Assembly (NCBI GenBank): GCA_965226475.1
Contig: CBDDDJ010000005.1
Span: forward strand, 1,054,001 to 1,118,000
Direction of reading: 5' to 3'
Length of the DNA stretch: 64,000 bases
Origin: JASLMY01 sp965226475
GTDB taxonomy: Bacteria > Pseudomonadota > Alphaproteobacteria > GCA-2731375
Shown: piece by piece, positions 53,216 to 61,833 of the stretch
Layout of the letters: each line of letters opens with the position of its first letter
Position numbering within the stretch: position 1 is the first letter of the stretch
Position numbers and translations under genes: made by a program
The notes under the pieces: model-generated
Databases searched by the model: none
Seen by the model: the letters and a program-made list of their open reading frames with translations, nothing else
What the model was told of the DNA's origin: nothing

Positions 53216-54568
53216 TCAAGTGGCCCCCACGGGCGGGACGAAGGCGCCGCCGCCCGCCGGCCCCGTCACCCAGCCGCCGGCGTAGACCGCCTTGCCGCGA
53301 AGATAGGTCGCCTCGACGCGGGCGGCGAAGGTCATGCCGTCGTAGGGGCTCCATTTCACCTTCGAGGCCATGCTTTCGGCATCGAAGGTCCACGGGTTGG
53401 GATCGACGACAACGATATCGGCGTCGGCCCCCGGGATCAGCGCGCCCTTGCGGGGATAGAGGCCGAAGTGCCGCGCCGGGCGCTCGGCCAACAGGGCGGC
53501 AACCCGGCTCGGCGCCAGGCCGCGTTTCCCCACCATGCCGGTGTAGAGGGCATGGAACAGCGTCTCCAAGCCCGGGACGCCGGAGCCGTTCTTGTGGAAG
53601 TCCGGGTCCGATTTTCGCGACATCGGCCAGGCCACATGATCGGAGGAGACGAAATCGACCTCGTCCGCGATCACCTTTTCCCAGAGCGCCGCGTGCTCCG
53701 CCGCCGGGCGAATGGGTGGGTTCTGTTTCAGCCGCGCACCCTGGCGCAGCACGTCGTCCTCGTCGAAGGTGAGATACTGCACGCAGGTCTCGGCGCTCAC
53801 CCGAACCCCTTCCTCGCGGTAGCGTCGCACGTGATCGAAGCCGCGCGCGAGCGAGCTGTGCACGATATGGCAGCGGACGCCGGTGACCCGGGCGATCTCG
53901 AACACGGCGACGTTGGCGATCAACTCGGCGACCGGTGGTCGGCTGGCGCCGTGGCTCTCGGGTGTGTTGCGCCGCTCGGTGGCCAGCTGATCCGTCAGGC
54001 GTTGGACGACGTAGGGATCTTCGTTGTGGAAGGCGACGGAGAGCCCGGTCTCCCGGATCACCGGAAACAGCTCCAGCAGCTCGCCGGTGTCGTAGCCGGG
54101 AAAGCGGACGGGGTGGTATTCGTAGGTCGAGACCTTGAAGGCGCAGGCGCCGGCCTCGGCCAGTTCGAGGATTCCCTCGACGCCGTGCCCCTTCCGCGCG
54201 GTGGCGTAGAGCGCGACATCGACAACGGCCAGGCGCTCGATCGCCCGGCGCTTCGCCTCCAGCAGCTCGACCGTGTTTACCGGCAGCGGATCGTCGAAGG
54301 GCATGTCGACGATCGTGGTGACGCCGCCGGCGGCGGCGGCCGTCGTCGCGTCGGCCAGGCCGTCGATCCCCTCCGCGCTGCCGGCATGGACCTGGCCGTC
54401 GACGAAGCCGGGGAAGACCAGCTTGCCGGTGGCCAGAATCGTCTCGCGCGCCTCGGGCGGTTCCTCCTGCCCGACGGCGACGATCCGCCCCTCGGATACA
54501 CCGAGGTATCCCTGCTTCAGGATCCGGTCCGGCAGGACCAGATCGCCTTGCACGACCAGTTCGAGCAT
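53216..54568 (-). CDS. hydantoinase/allantoinase/dihydroorotase-family amidohydrolase
   Basis: A 450-residue cyclic amidohydrolase. Seen: VLPDRILKQGYLGVSEGRIV, GFVDGQVHAGS at the first metal site, a likely carboxylated Lys in ACAFKVSTYEY, HNEDPYVV, CHIVHSSLARG, and SSDHVAWP with the catalytic Asp. The usual H-x-H pair is Q-V-H; a Gln at the first position also occurs in some dihydroorotases. It would open a cyclic amide or ureide; the M20 enzyme encoded 28 bp upstream would then cleave the carbamoyl product. Start ATG 54568. Confidence 0.88.
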   Translation of the reverse strand: MLELVVQGDLVLPDRILKQGYLGVSEGRIVAVGQEEPPEARETILATGKLVFPGFVDGQVHAGSAEGIDGLADATTAAAAGGVTTIVDMPFDDPLPVNTVELLEAKRRAIERLAVVDVALYATARKGHGVEGILELAEAGACAFKVSTYEYHPVRFPGYDTGELLELFPVIRETGLSVAFHNEDPYVVQRLTDQLATERRNTPESHGASRPPVAELIANVAVFEIARVTGVRCHIVHSSLARGFDHVRRYREEGVRVSAETCVQYLTFDEDDVLRQGARLKQNPPIRPAAEHAALWEKVIADEVDFVSSDHVAWPMSRKSDPDFHKNGSGVPGLETLFHALYTGMVGKRGLAPSRVAALLAERPARHFGLYPRKGALIPGADADIVVVDPNPWTFDAESMASKVKWSPYDGMTFAARVEATYLRGKAVYAGGWVTGPAGGGAFVPPVGAT

Positions 54569-54596
54569 GTCCTCCGCTCCCCGCTTGCGGCCCGCC

Positions 54597-55877
54597 TCAT
54601 CCCGCGAGAGCGTGAATGGTCTGGGCCAGTACCTTTGTGCCTTCGCCGAAATCCGCCAAGTCCATCGCCTCGTCCGGATTGTGGCTGCCGCGGTCGTTGC
54701 GAACCAGGACCATGGCCGAGGGAATTCCCGCGCGGGCGAAGATCGAGGCGTCGTGCCCCACGGTCGCGAATTCGCGGCGAGAAATTCCCAGCGTGTCGGC
54801 GGCGGCGACGAGCGCCTGGCGCAGTCCGGGGTCGAGCGGCGTCGGATCGGAGCCGACGCACTCGCCGAGTTCGAAGCGGACGCGGCGTTCCTCGGCCAGC
54901 CGCTCGGCCAGCGCATGGGTCCGCGCACGGCTTTCATCCAGAAAATCTTGTGTCGTGCCACCGAAATTCAGCGTGAAGTCGCATCGTCCCGGAACTTTCG
55001 TCATGGCGTGGTGCGCCACGTCGGTGAAAAGCTTGCCGACGGTGAAGACCGTATCCGGCACGCCCGCCTCCTCGGCCTCGATCCAGAAGCGGTCCAGCTC
55101 GCGCACCAATTCGACGGTCGCCAGCAGGGCGTCGCGGCGATAGCCGCGGGGCGCCGCGCCCGAGTGGTCGTAACCGCCGAGGCAGCGGGCATAGGGGAAG
55201 CGGACGTTACCGCGTATCCGCGTCGGAATGCCGACCGGCAGTCCCTCGCCGACCAGCACCGGGCCCTGCTCGATATGCAGCTCGAGGAAGGCGTGCGTAT
55301 TCCCCGACGTGATCTCGGGCCCCGCCCGTCCCCGCAACGCCGCCGGGTCGACACCGACCCCGGTCATGTGTTCCGCCAAGGTCCGGCCGCTGTCGCCCCG
55401 ACGTAAGCTGTCCAGCTGGTCGACCGGCAGGGTTCCGACCGCGAGGCGGCTGCCGACATAGGCGATGCCGTACCAGACACTTTCCTCGCCGCGAATGCCC
55501 ATGGTCGTAATGTCACGCTCGGGCTCGATACCGGCATCGCGAAAGGCGGCCTGGGCCGTGATCCCGGCGACGACGCCGGCGAGGCCATCGTAATGGCCGC
55601 CGGTCGGAACGGAATCCAGATGTGATCCGGTAAGTATCCTTGACGCGCTCCGATCCCGGCCCGGAAGCGTGCAATAGAGATTGCCGGCGAGGTCGTAGAG
55701 CACCTCCAGTCCCAGCTCCGCCGCCACCCGCGAGATGCTATTCGCCGCTTTCTGGTCCGCCTCGCTCCAGGCGGGGCGCGTCACGCCCTCGACGTCGACC
55801 GTCTCGCTTCGAATGGTCTCAAAGAGATCGCCGGCGAGTGCCAGCCGCGCTTCCACCGCCGCCGCCAGCCCGCTCAT
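54597..55877 (-). CDS. M20-family Zn-dependent hydrolase (allantoate amidohydrolase / N-carbamoyl-amino-acid hydrolase)
   Basis: A 426-residue M20 amidase. Metal and catalytic motifs: GSHLDSVPTGGHYDG, IRGEESVWYG with the Glu pair, FLELHIEQGPVL, and VGHDASIFARAG near the C-terminus. The dimerisation domain contains GYDHSGAAPRGYRRDALL. Such enzymes hydrolyse N-carbamoyl amino acids, allantoate or beta-ureido acids. ATG 55877 overlaps the stop of the upstream LLM gene (ATGA), indicating translational coupling. It acts logically after the cyclic amidohydrolase encoded next. Confidence 0.92.
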   Translation of the reverse strand: MSGLAAAVEARLALAGDLFETIRSETVDVEGVTRPAWSEADQKAANSISRVAAELGLEVLYDLAGNLYCTLPGRDRSASRILTGSHLDSVPTGGHYDGLAGVVAGITAQAAFRDAGIEPERDITTMGIRGEESVWYGIAYVGSRLAVGTLPVDQLDSLRRGDSGRTLAEHMTGVGVDPAALRGRAGPEITSGNTHAFLELHIEQGPVLVGEGLPVGIPTRIRGNVRFPYARCLGGYDHSGAAPRGYRRDALLATVELVRELDRFWIEAEEAGVPDTVFTVGKLFTDVAHHAMTKVPGRCDFTLNFGGTTQDFLDESRARTHALAERLAEERRVRFELGECVGSDPTPLDPGLRQALVAAADTLGISRREFATVGHDASIFARAGIPSAMVLVRNDRGSHNPDEAMDLADFGEGTKVLAQTIHALAG

Positions 55878-56875
55878 GGCGCGAAGACCTCGAGGATCTG
55901 GTCGTAATTCCGGCTCAAGGGAATGAGGATGATCTGATCCAGGCCTTCGTCGAGCCATCGCTGGGCGCTGGCGAGGCATTGTTCCGGCGTGCCATGCGCG
56001 ATCACGTCGTCGACCGTGGCATCGTCGACCAGGGACATGGCGTCCTCGATGCCTCCGGGGCGGGGCGGCCAACCACCCATCACCGCCTTGATTTCGGCGA
56101 GCCGGTCGTCTGGGTAGGCGAGCGCCTTGGCGAAGTGCGGCTGCTGGCCGAGGTACTGGGTCACCAGGCGCTTCGCGTCGAAGCGCGCCGTCTCCGCGTC
56201 CTCGTGCATGGAGATGTTGACGAGCTGAAGTTTCTCCACGTCCTCGAGCCGGCGCCCGGCGCACTCGGCGCCCCGGGCGATGTGCTCGAGCGACGTGCGC
56301 GTGTAGGACGGTGGCAGTATGCCGTTGATCAGCGCGCCGTCGGCGATCTCGCCGGTCAGCTCCATCATACGGGGCCCAGTGGCACCGATGTAGATCCCGA
56401 CCTCGGGCGCCACCCGGGGATCGCCATGGCCGAGGTCGAGCGTGAGGTCGCGAACCTTGACCAGTTCACCCTCGAAGCTCACTCCCTCTTCCAGGCTCAG
56501 CAGGCGGCGCAAGACCTTGATGTATTCCCGCATTTGGGTAAGGGGCTTGGCCCGCTCGATCCCCTGCTTCCAGGCCAGCGGGTCCCAATAGGCGCCGAGG
56601 CCCAGGTTCATGCGACCGGGCGCCAGGTTGTCGAGGGTGGCAAAACTCATCGCCATCAACGCCGGGCCCCGGGTCCAGGTATTGACGATCCCGCTGCCGA
56701 GGCGAATACGCCGCGTCGTCGCCGCCATGGCGCCCAGCACCGATATCGCGTCCCGGGCGAGGCGAGTTTCCGTCACCCAAAGGGAATCGTAGCCGAGATC
56801 CTCCGCCTTGGCGGCCAGGCGAAGCTGCTCCGAAACGGATGGACGATCGAGAAAGCCAAATCCAATCTTTTGCAT
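55874..56875 (-). CDS. LLM class flavin-dependent oxidoreductase
   Basis: A 333-residue luciferase-like enzyme: IGFGFLDRPSVSEQLRLAAK, RIRLGSGIVNTWTRGPALMA, GRMNLGLGAYWDP, and IYIGATGPRMMELTGEIADG. It is similar in pattern to the LLM protein at 48803. It is the first gene of the seven-gene leftward operon (LLM, M20 hydrolase, cyclic amidohydrolase, binding protein, ATPase, two permeases). By analogy with RutA-type LLM enzymes it could oxygenate a heterocycle before hydrolysis, but this is only inference. Confidence 0.88.
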   Translation of the reverse strand: MQKIGFGFLDRPSVSEQLRLAAKAEDLGYDSLWVTETRLARDAISVLGAMAATTRRIRLGSGIVNTWTRGPALMAMSFATLDNLAPGRMNLGLGAYWDPLAWKQGIERAKPLTQMREYIKVLRRLLSLEEGVSFEGELVKVRDLTLDLGHGDPRVAPEVGIYIGATGPRMMELTGEIADGALINGILPPSYTRTSLEHIARGAECAGRRLEDVEKLQLVNISMHEDAETARFDAKRLVTQYLGQQPHFAKALAYPDDRLAEIKAVMGGWPPRPGGIEDAMSLVDDATVDDVIAHGTPEQCLASAQRWLDEGLDQIILIPLSRNYDQILEVFAP

Positions 56876-57010
56876 GGCCGGACATGGTAACGGTGCCGAG
56901 GTTGCCGGTGAAGCCCTCGCGTGGCGGGACGGATTTGCCATCGCCGCCCCATCGGCTAGCATGCTTCCGTCGCCGGTTCGCGCTGGCACCTCGGCGGGAA
57001 GGAATGGACG
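56876..57010. promoter_or_regulatory. divergent intergenic region between two catabolic operons
   Basis: The 135 bp between the divergent starts at 56875 and 57011 must hold promoters for the seven-gene leftward and four-gene rightward operons. A ribosome site GGGAAGGA precedes ATG 57011. I cannot assign -35/-10 boxes or an operator with confidence. No regulator gene is adjacent. Confidence 0.4.
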
Positions 57011-58684
57011 ATGGCGGATGACCTCATCATCAAGAACGGGACCCTCATCGACGGTACGGGCGCGGCACGCCGGCGCGGCGACGTGGCGATCAAGGACGGG
57101 CTGATCGCCGCAGTCGGCGACGTCGAGGGCGCGGCCGACCGGGTGATCGACGCCAGCGACCTGATCGTCTCCCCGGGCTTCATCGATCCGCACACGCACT
57201 ATGACGCGCAGATCTGCTGGGACGGCGAGGTGACGCCGTCGGCCTGGCACGGGGTAACCAGCGTGGTGATGGGCAACTGCGGCGTCGGCATCGCGCCCTG
57301 CCTGCCGGGCGCGCGCGAGATCGCCATGCGCGACCTCGTCAACGTCGAGGCCATCCCCTTCGACGTGCTGGAACAGGGCATCACTTGGGATTGGGAAAGC
57401 TTTCCCGAATATCTCAATGCGGCCGAGGCGCGCGGAAGCGCCCTCAACCTGGGCTTCCTGGCGCCGCTGACGCCGTTCCGCCACTACGTCATGGGGGAAG
57501 AGTCGATGGAGCGCTCGGCGACGCCGGAGGAGACGGCGAAGATCAAGGCCCTGCTGCACGAGGCCATGGCGGCCGGCGCCTTCGGCTTCTCCAGCACCAT
57601 CCTGAACCAGCATCTGGGCTTCGGCGGCCGGCCGCTCGCCTGCCGCAACGCCAGCCCGGAAGAGCTCACGGCCTACGCCAACGTGCTGAAGGAATGCGGC
57701 AAGGGGGCGATCGAGATCGCGCTCACCCGCCAGGTCGCCGTGCTGGAGGAAGAGCAGTGCGAGACCCTGGACCTGTTGCTGGAGCAGAGCGGCCGGCCGG
57801 TGACCTTTATCGCCCTCTTCGATCGCGACGATATATCGGAAGCCGTGCGCAACACGCTGGCGCTGGCGGCCCCGCAGATCGCCAAGGGCGCGCGACCGCA
57901 GACCTCGCCCCTGCCGCTCACCCGCGAGATCGACATGCGGAGCCCCTTCTCCTTCGCCGGCTTCCCGGCCTGGAAGCGGGTCTTCTCCGACACCTCCAAG
58001 GAGGCGCAGCGCGCCGTCTATGGCGACACCGCCTTCCGCGACGCCTTCCGCGAGGACCTGAAGAACCCGCTGGCCTTCGGCGACTGGAACCGCATCGTGC
58101 TGCACGAGGCGCGCAATCCCGATCTCAAGAAGTTCGAAGGCCTGAGCGTCACCAAAATCGCCGAGGCCCAGGGCAAGGACGGGGTCGACGCCTTCCTCGA
58201 CGTGACCTTGGCCGACGACCTCCAGTGCGAGTTCACCATGTCCTCCTACAATACGCGGGTCGACCGGGTGAAGGAGATCCTGGCCAATCGGGACGTGCTG
58301 ATCGGGCTCGGCGACGCGGGCGCCCATGTCGACATGATGTGCGACGCCGGCTACCCGACCTATACGCTGGGTACCTGGGTGCGCGAGCGGGAGATCATGA
58401 CCCTGGAAGAGGGCGTGCGCCGCATGACCTCTGACCCCGCCGACTTCTTCGGCATCGCGAACCGCGGCCGCTTGGCAACGGGCATGGCGGCCGACGTCAC
58501 CGTGTTCGATGCCGAGACCATCGGTTCGGGCAATCGGGGGGTCAGGCGCCACGACCTGCCGGGAGGTGGCAAGCGGATGGTGATGCCGTCCCAGGGCGTC
58601 GAGATGACGGTGGTCAACGGCGAGGTCACCTGGGCCGACGGCGCGGTGCAGGATGCGCGGGCAGGCCAAGTGCTCCGTTCCTGA
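57011..58684 (+). CDS. N-acyl-D-amino-acid deacylase / D-aminoacylase-family amidohydrolase
   Basis: A 557-residue amidohydrolase of the D-aminoacylase group. Seen: DLIIKNGTLIDGTGAARRRG, the metal pair in GFIDPHTHYDAQICWD, the conserved Cys region GNCGVGIAPC, GAFGFSSTI, and LIGLGDAGAHVDMMCDAGYP with the Asp. The family removes N-acyl or N-carbamoyl groups from D-amino acids. First gene of a rightward operon; the threonine-aldolase-like gene starts 4 bp after its stop. Confidence 0.9.
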   Translation: MADDLIIKNGTLIDGTGAARRRGDVAIKDGLIAAVGDVEGAADRVIDASDLIVSPGFIDPHTHYDAQICWDGEVTPSAWHGVTSVVMGNCGVGIAPCLPGAREIAMRDLVNVEAIPFDVLEQGITWDWESFPEYLNAAEARGSALNLGFLAPLTPFRHYVMGEESMERSATPEETAKIKALLHEAMAAGAFGFSSTILNQHLGFGGRPLACRNASPEELTAYANVLKECGKGAIEIALTRQVAVLEEEQCETLDLLLEQSGRPVTFIALFDRDDISEAVRNTLALAAPQIAKGARPQTSPLPLTREIDMRSPFSFAGFPAWKRVFSDTSKEAQRAVYGDTAFRDAFREDLKNPLAFGDWNRIVLHEARNPDLKKFEGLSVTKIAEAQGKDGVDAFLDVTLADDLQCEFTMSSYNTRVDRVKEILANRDVLIGLGDAGAHVDMMCDAGYPTYTLGTWVREREIMTLEEGVRRMTSDPADFFGIANRGRLATGMAADVTVFDAETIGSGNRGVRRHDLPGGGKRMVMPSQGVEMTVVNGEVTWADGAVQDARAGQVLRS

Positions 58685-58688
58685 GCCC

Positions 58689-59717
58689 ATGTCGGTCGAC
58701 CTTCGAAGCGACATCGTCGCCCGTCCGACACGGGCGATGGTGGACGCCATGGTCCGGGCAGCCGAGGTGCCGCCAGGCTTCGACCTCCGCGAGGATCCGA
58801 CCGTCGCCCGCCTGGAACGCTTGGCGGCCGATACGGTCGGTAAGGACGACGCGCTCTTCTGCCCCACCTGCATGATGGCCAACCAGATCGCCATCCACCT
58901 GCATTGCCGCCCGGGCGAAAACTTCATTACCGAGCCTTCGAGCCATGTTCTGACCTCCGAGGCCGCCGCCGCCGCGAGCCTCTCCGGCGCCATGCCGCGC
59001 CTGGTCGAGGGCCGGTTGGAAGCGGCGTCGGTCGAGGCCGCGATCCAGTTGGGCGACGCGCTTCGCTCGCGCTCCGCCATGGTATTGGTGGAGAATACCC
59101 ACGTCGGCTCCGGCGGCCGGGTGATGCCTTTTCAGGAGATGCAGGGGATTGCCGAGGTCGCCAAACGTCATGGCATCCCGGTGCATTTGGACGGCGCCCG
59201 CCTGTTCAATGCGGCGGTCGCCCTGGGCCGGACGGGTGCGGAACTGGCGGCGACGGCCACGACGGTGGCCTTCAATCTGAACAAGGCGCTCGGCGCTCCC
59301 TTGGGCGCCATGCTCGTCGGGAGCGTCGAGGCGATCGAGGAAGCGACCCGCGTCCGTCAGATGTTTGGTGGCGGTTGGCGTCCGGCGGGTATTCCGGCCG
59401 CGGCCGGCATCGTCGCGCTCGAAAGCATGATCGAACGCCTGGCTGACGACCACGCCAACGCTCAGGTATTGGCCGAAGGATTGGCGGCGCTCGACGGACT
59501 AGCTGTCGATCCGGCGGCGGTCGAGAGCAACATCGTGATGATCGATATCGACCGAGACGGCCTCGACGCCGCGACGTTGGCGGCGGCCATTGCCGAGGAC
59601 GAGGTGCTGGTGATGCCCTACGGGCCCCGGCGCGTCCGTTGCTGCACCCACCACGATATTGCGCCCGAGGGCGTCGCGCGGGCCATCGCCGCCTTCGAAC
59701 GGGCACTACGGGCGTAG
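58689..59717 (+). CDS. low-specificity threonine aldolase-like PLP enzyme
   Basis: A 342-residue fold-type I PLP protein of the LtaE / beta-eliminating lyase family. Seen: VDLRSDIVARPTRAMVDAM, REDPTVARLERLAADTVGKD, HVGSGGRVMP, VHLDGARLFNAAVALG with Asp168, and FNLNKALGAPLGA with the Schiff-base Lys199. It would cleave beta-hydroxy-alpha-amino acids to glycine and an aldehyde. It lies 4 bp after the deacylase gene and 12 bp before hyuA2, suggesting that the pathway product is a hydroxy amino acid. Start ATG 58689. Confidence 0.88.
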   Translation: MSVDLRSDIVARPTRAMVDAMVRAAEVPPGFDLREDPTVARLERLAADTVGKDDALFCPTCMMANQIAIHLHCRPGENFITEPSSHVLTSEAAAAASLSGAMPRLVEGRLEAASVEAAIQLGDALRSRSAMVLVENTHVGSGGRVMPFQEMQGIAEVAKRHGIPVHLDGARLFNAAVALGRTGAELAATATTVAFNLNKALGAPLGAMLVGSVEAIEEATRVRQMFGGGWRPAGIPAAAGIVALESMIERLADDHANAQVLAEGLAALDGLAVDPAAVESNIVMIDIDRDGLDAATLAAAIAEDEVLVMPYGPRRVRCCTHHDIAPEGVARAIAAFERALRA

Positions 59718-59729
59718 GGGAGACGAGCC

Positions 59730-61820
59730 ATGGGATATCGCCTCGGCGTCGACATCGGCGGCACCTTCACCGACTTCGCCCTGCTGCACGACGAAAGCGG
59801 TCGGCTCACCGTCTACAAGCAGCTGACGACGCCGCGCGATCCGGCCGAAGCGGTGCTGGAGGGCCTGCAGGTGATGTTGGCCCGCGACGGAGTCGACATC
59901 GCCCAGCTGGAAAGCGTCATCCACGGCACTACTCTGGTCACCAACGCGGTGATCGAGCGCAAGGGCGCCAAGACCGGCATGCTGGTGAGCGAGGGGTTCC
60001 GCGACGTCCTCGATATCGCGATGGAGCGGCGCTACGACCTCTTCGATCTCCGCCTGGTCTTCGCCGAACCGGTGGTTCCGCGCAGCTTGCGCCGCGAGGT
60101 GGCGGAACGGCTCGGCTACGACGGCGAGGTGATGCGGCCGCTCGACCCGGATACCGCCGTCGTCGCCGCGCGCGAATTGGTGGAGGGCGAGGGGATCGAG
60201 GCGCTGGCGATCTGCTTCCTCCACAGCTACTCCGACGATACCCACGAGGCCGCCGCGCGGGATGCCGTCCAAGCCGCTTTCCCCGGCCTCTTCGTCACCA
60301 CGTCTTCCGACGTGCTGCCCTTCATGCGGGAGTACGAGCGCTGGTCGACGACCACGATCAACGCCTATGTCCAGCCCCTCACCAACCTCTATCTCGGCCA
60401 CCTGGAAGAAGGACTGGCGGCGCTGGGTTTCGCCGGCCGCTTCCTCATCATGACCTCGAGCGGCGGCACGGTGACGGCGGAGACCGCGCGCCGCTTCCCC
60501 GTGCGCCTGATCGAGAGCGGGCCGGCCGCGGGCGCCTTGATGGCTGCGCTGTTGGGCGAGATGCTGGGGGAGCCCGAACTGCTCTCCTTCGACATGGGTG
60601 GCACCACGGCCAAGGGGGCGCTCATCCGCGAGGGCGCGCCCTTGCGCAAGTACGAGCTGGAGGTCGCGCGCGAGCACGACTTCAAGGCCGGCAGCGGCCT
60701 GCCGCTCCGCATCCCCGTGATCGACATGATCGAGATCGGCGCCGGCGGCGGCTCCATCGCTTCCGTCGACGAGCGCCGCCTGCTGGCCGTCGGCCCCCGA
60801 AGCGCCGGCGCCGACCCGGGCCCGGCCTGCTACGGCCGGGGCGGGAAAAGCGCGACATTGACCGACGCCGACCTGGCGCTCGGCTACCTGGTGCCGGAAC
60901 AATTCCTCGGCGGCCGCATGGCGCTCGACACGAGCGCGGCCGGAGTGGCGCTCGAGACCGAGGTCGGCGGGCCCTTGGACGTCACCACCACGCGGGCCGC
61001 CTGGGGCATCCACGAGGTGATCAACGAGGATGTAGCCCGCGCCTTTCGGGAGCACGCTTCCGAGATCGGCTTCGACTACCGGCGCAGCGCCATGGTCGCC
61101 TTCGGCGGTTCCGGCCCCATGCACGCGCTCCGCATCGCCCGCAAGCTCCGCATCCCCAAGGTGATATTCCCGGCTGGCGCCGGCGTCATGTCGGCGATCG
61201 GCCTGCTGGCGACACCGCTCACCTTCGCCAGCCTGCGTTCCCACCGCGCGCGGCTCGCCCGCGTCGGGCCGGCGGAGCTGGCCGAGGGGTTTGCGCCCTT
61301 GCTGGGCCAGGCGCGCGCGCAGCTGAGCGCCGCCGGCGTCGCGTCGGGCGAAATCGCGCTCACCCGCAGGCTCGACATGCGCTATGTCGGCCAGGGCTAC
61401 GAGGTGGAGGTGGAACTGCCCGAGGGACGGGACGACGTGGATGTCGTCGCCCAACTCGCCGCCCTTTTCCAGGCGAGCTACGAGGCGGTCTTCGCCACCA
61501 GCTTCCTCGACAACGAGGTCGAGATCGTCAACTGGAAGATCGAGGCGCGCGGCCCCCGGCCGGACCTGGCGCGCGGCTACCGCCCGCCGCATCCGCCGCG
61601 CGGCGCGGAAGCCGAGCTGGCGCGGGCGCGGGCCTACGATCCGGAGGCGGAAGCCTATGTCGACTGCCCGGTACTGGATCGCTACGCGCTGGAGGCCGGC
61701 GCGATTGTCGATGGGCCGGCGCTGATCCAGGAGGACGAGTCGACCAGCGTCCTCGGCCCGGGTGAGCGGGCGACCGTCGACGCCTACGGCAACCTTATCG
61801 CCGAACTGGCGGGAGAATAG
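59730..61820 (+). CDS. hyuA: hydantoinase/oxoprolinase family protein, subunit A (second copy)
   Basis: A 696-residue HyuA paralogue: GVDIGGTFTDFALLHDESG, HGTTLVTNAVIERKGAKTG, the second phosphate loop FDMGGTTAKGALIREGAPL, AGGGSIASVD, and PACYGRGGKSATLTD. It differs clearly from the copy at 22645 (there FDMGGTSTDV), so the two are probably not a recent duplication and may act on different cyclic amides. hyuB2 begins 13 bp after its stop. Confidence 0.92.
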   Translation: MGYRLGVDIGGTFTDFALLHDESGRLTVYKQLTTPRDPAEAVLEGLQVMLARDGVDIAQLESVIHGTTLVTNAVIERKGAKTGMLVSEGFRDVLDIAMERRYDLFDLRLVFAEPVVPRSLRREVAERLGYDGEVMRPLDPDTAVVAARELVEGEGIEALAICFLHSYSDDTHEAAARDAVQAAFPGLFVTTSSDVLPFMREYERWSTTTINAYVQPLTNLYLGHLEEGLAALGFAGRFLIMTSSGGTVTAETARRFPVRLIESGPAAGALMAALLGEMLGEPELLSFDMGGTTAKGALIREGAPLRKYELEVAREHDFKAGSGLPLRIPVIDMIEIGAGGGSIASVDERRLLAVGPRSAGADPGPACYGRGGKSATLTDADLALGYLVPEQFLGGRMALDTSAAGVALETEVGGPLDVTTTRAAWGIHEVINEDVARAFREHASEIGFDYRRSAMVAFGGSGPMHALRIARKLRIPKVIFPAGAGVMSAIGLLATPLTFASLRSHRARLARVGPAELAEGFAPLLGQARAQLSAAGVASGEIALTRRLDMRYVGQGYEVEVELPEGRDDVDVVAQLAALFQASYEAVFATSFLDNEVEIVNWKIEARGPRPDLARGYRPPHPPRGAEAELARARAYDPEAEAYVDCPVLDRYALEAGAIVDGPALIQEDESTSVLGPGERATVDAYGNLIAELAGE

Positions 61821-61833
61821 GGAGGCACCGGTC

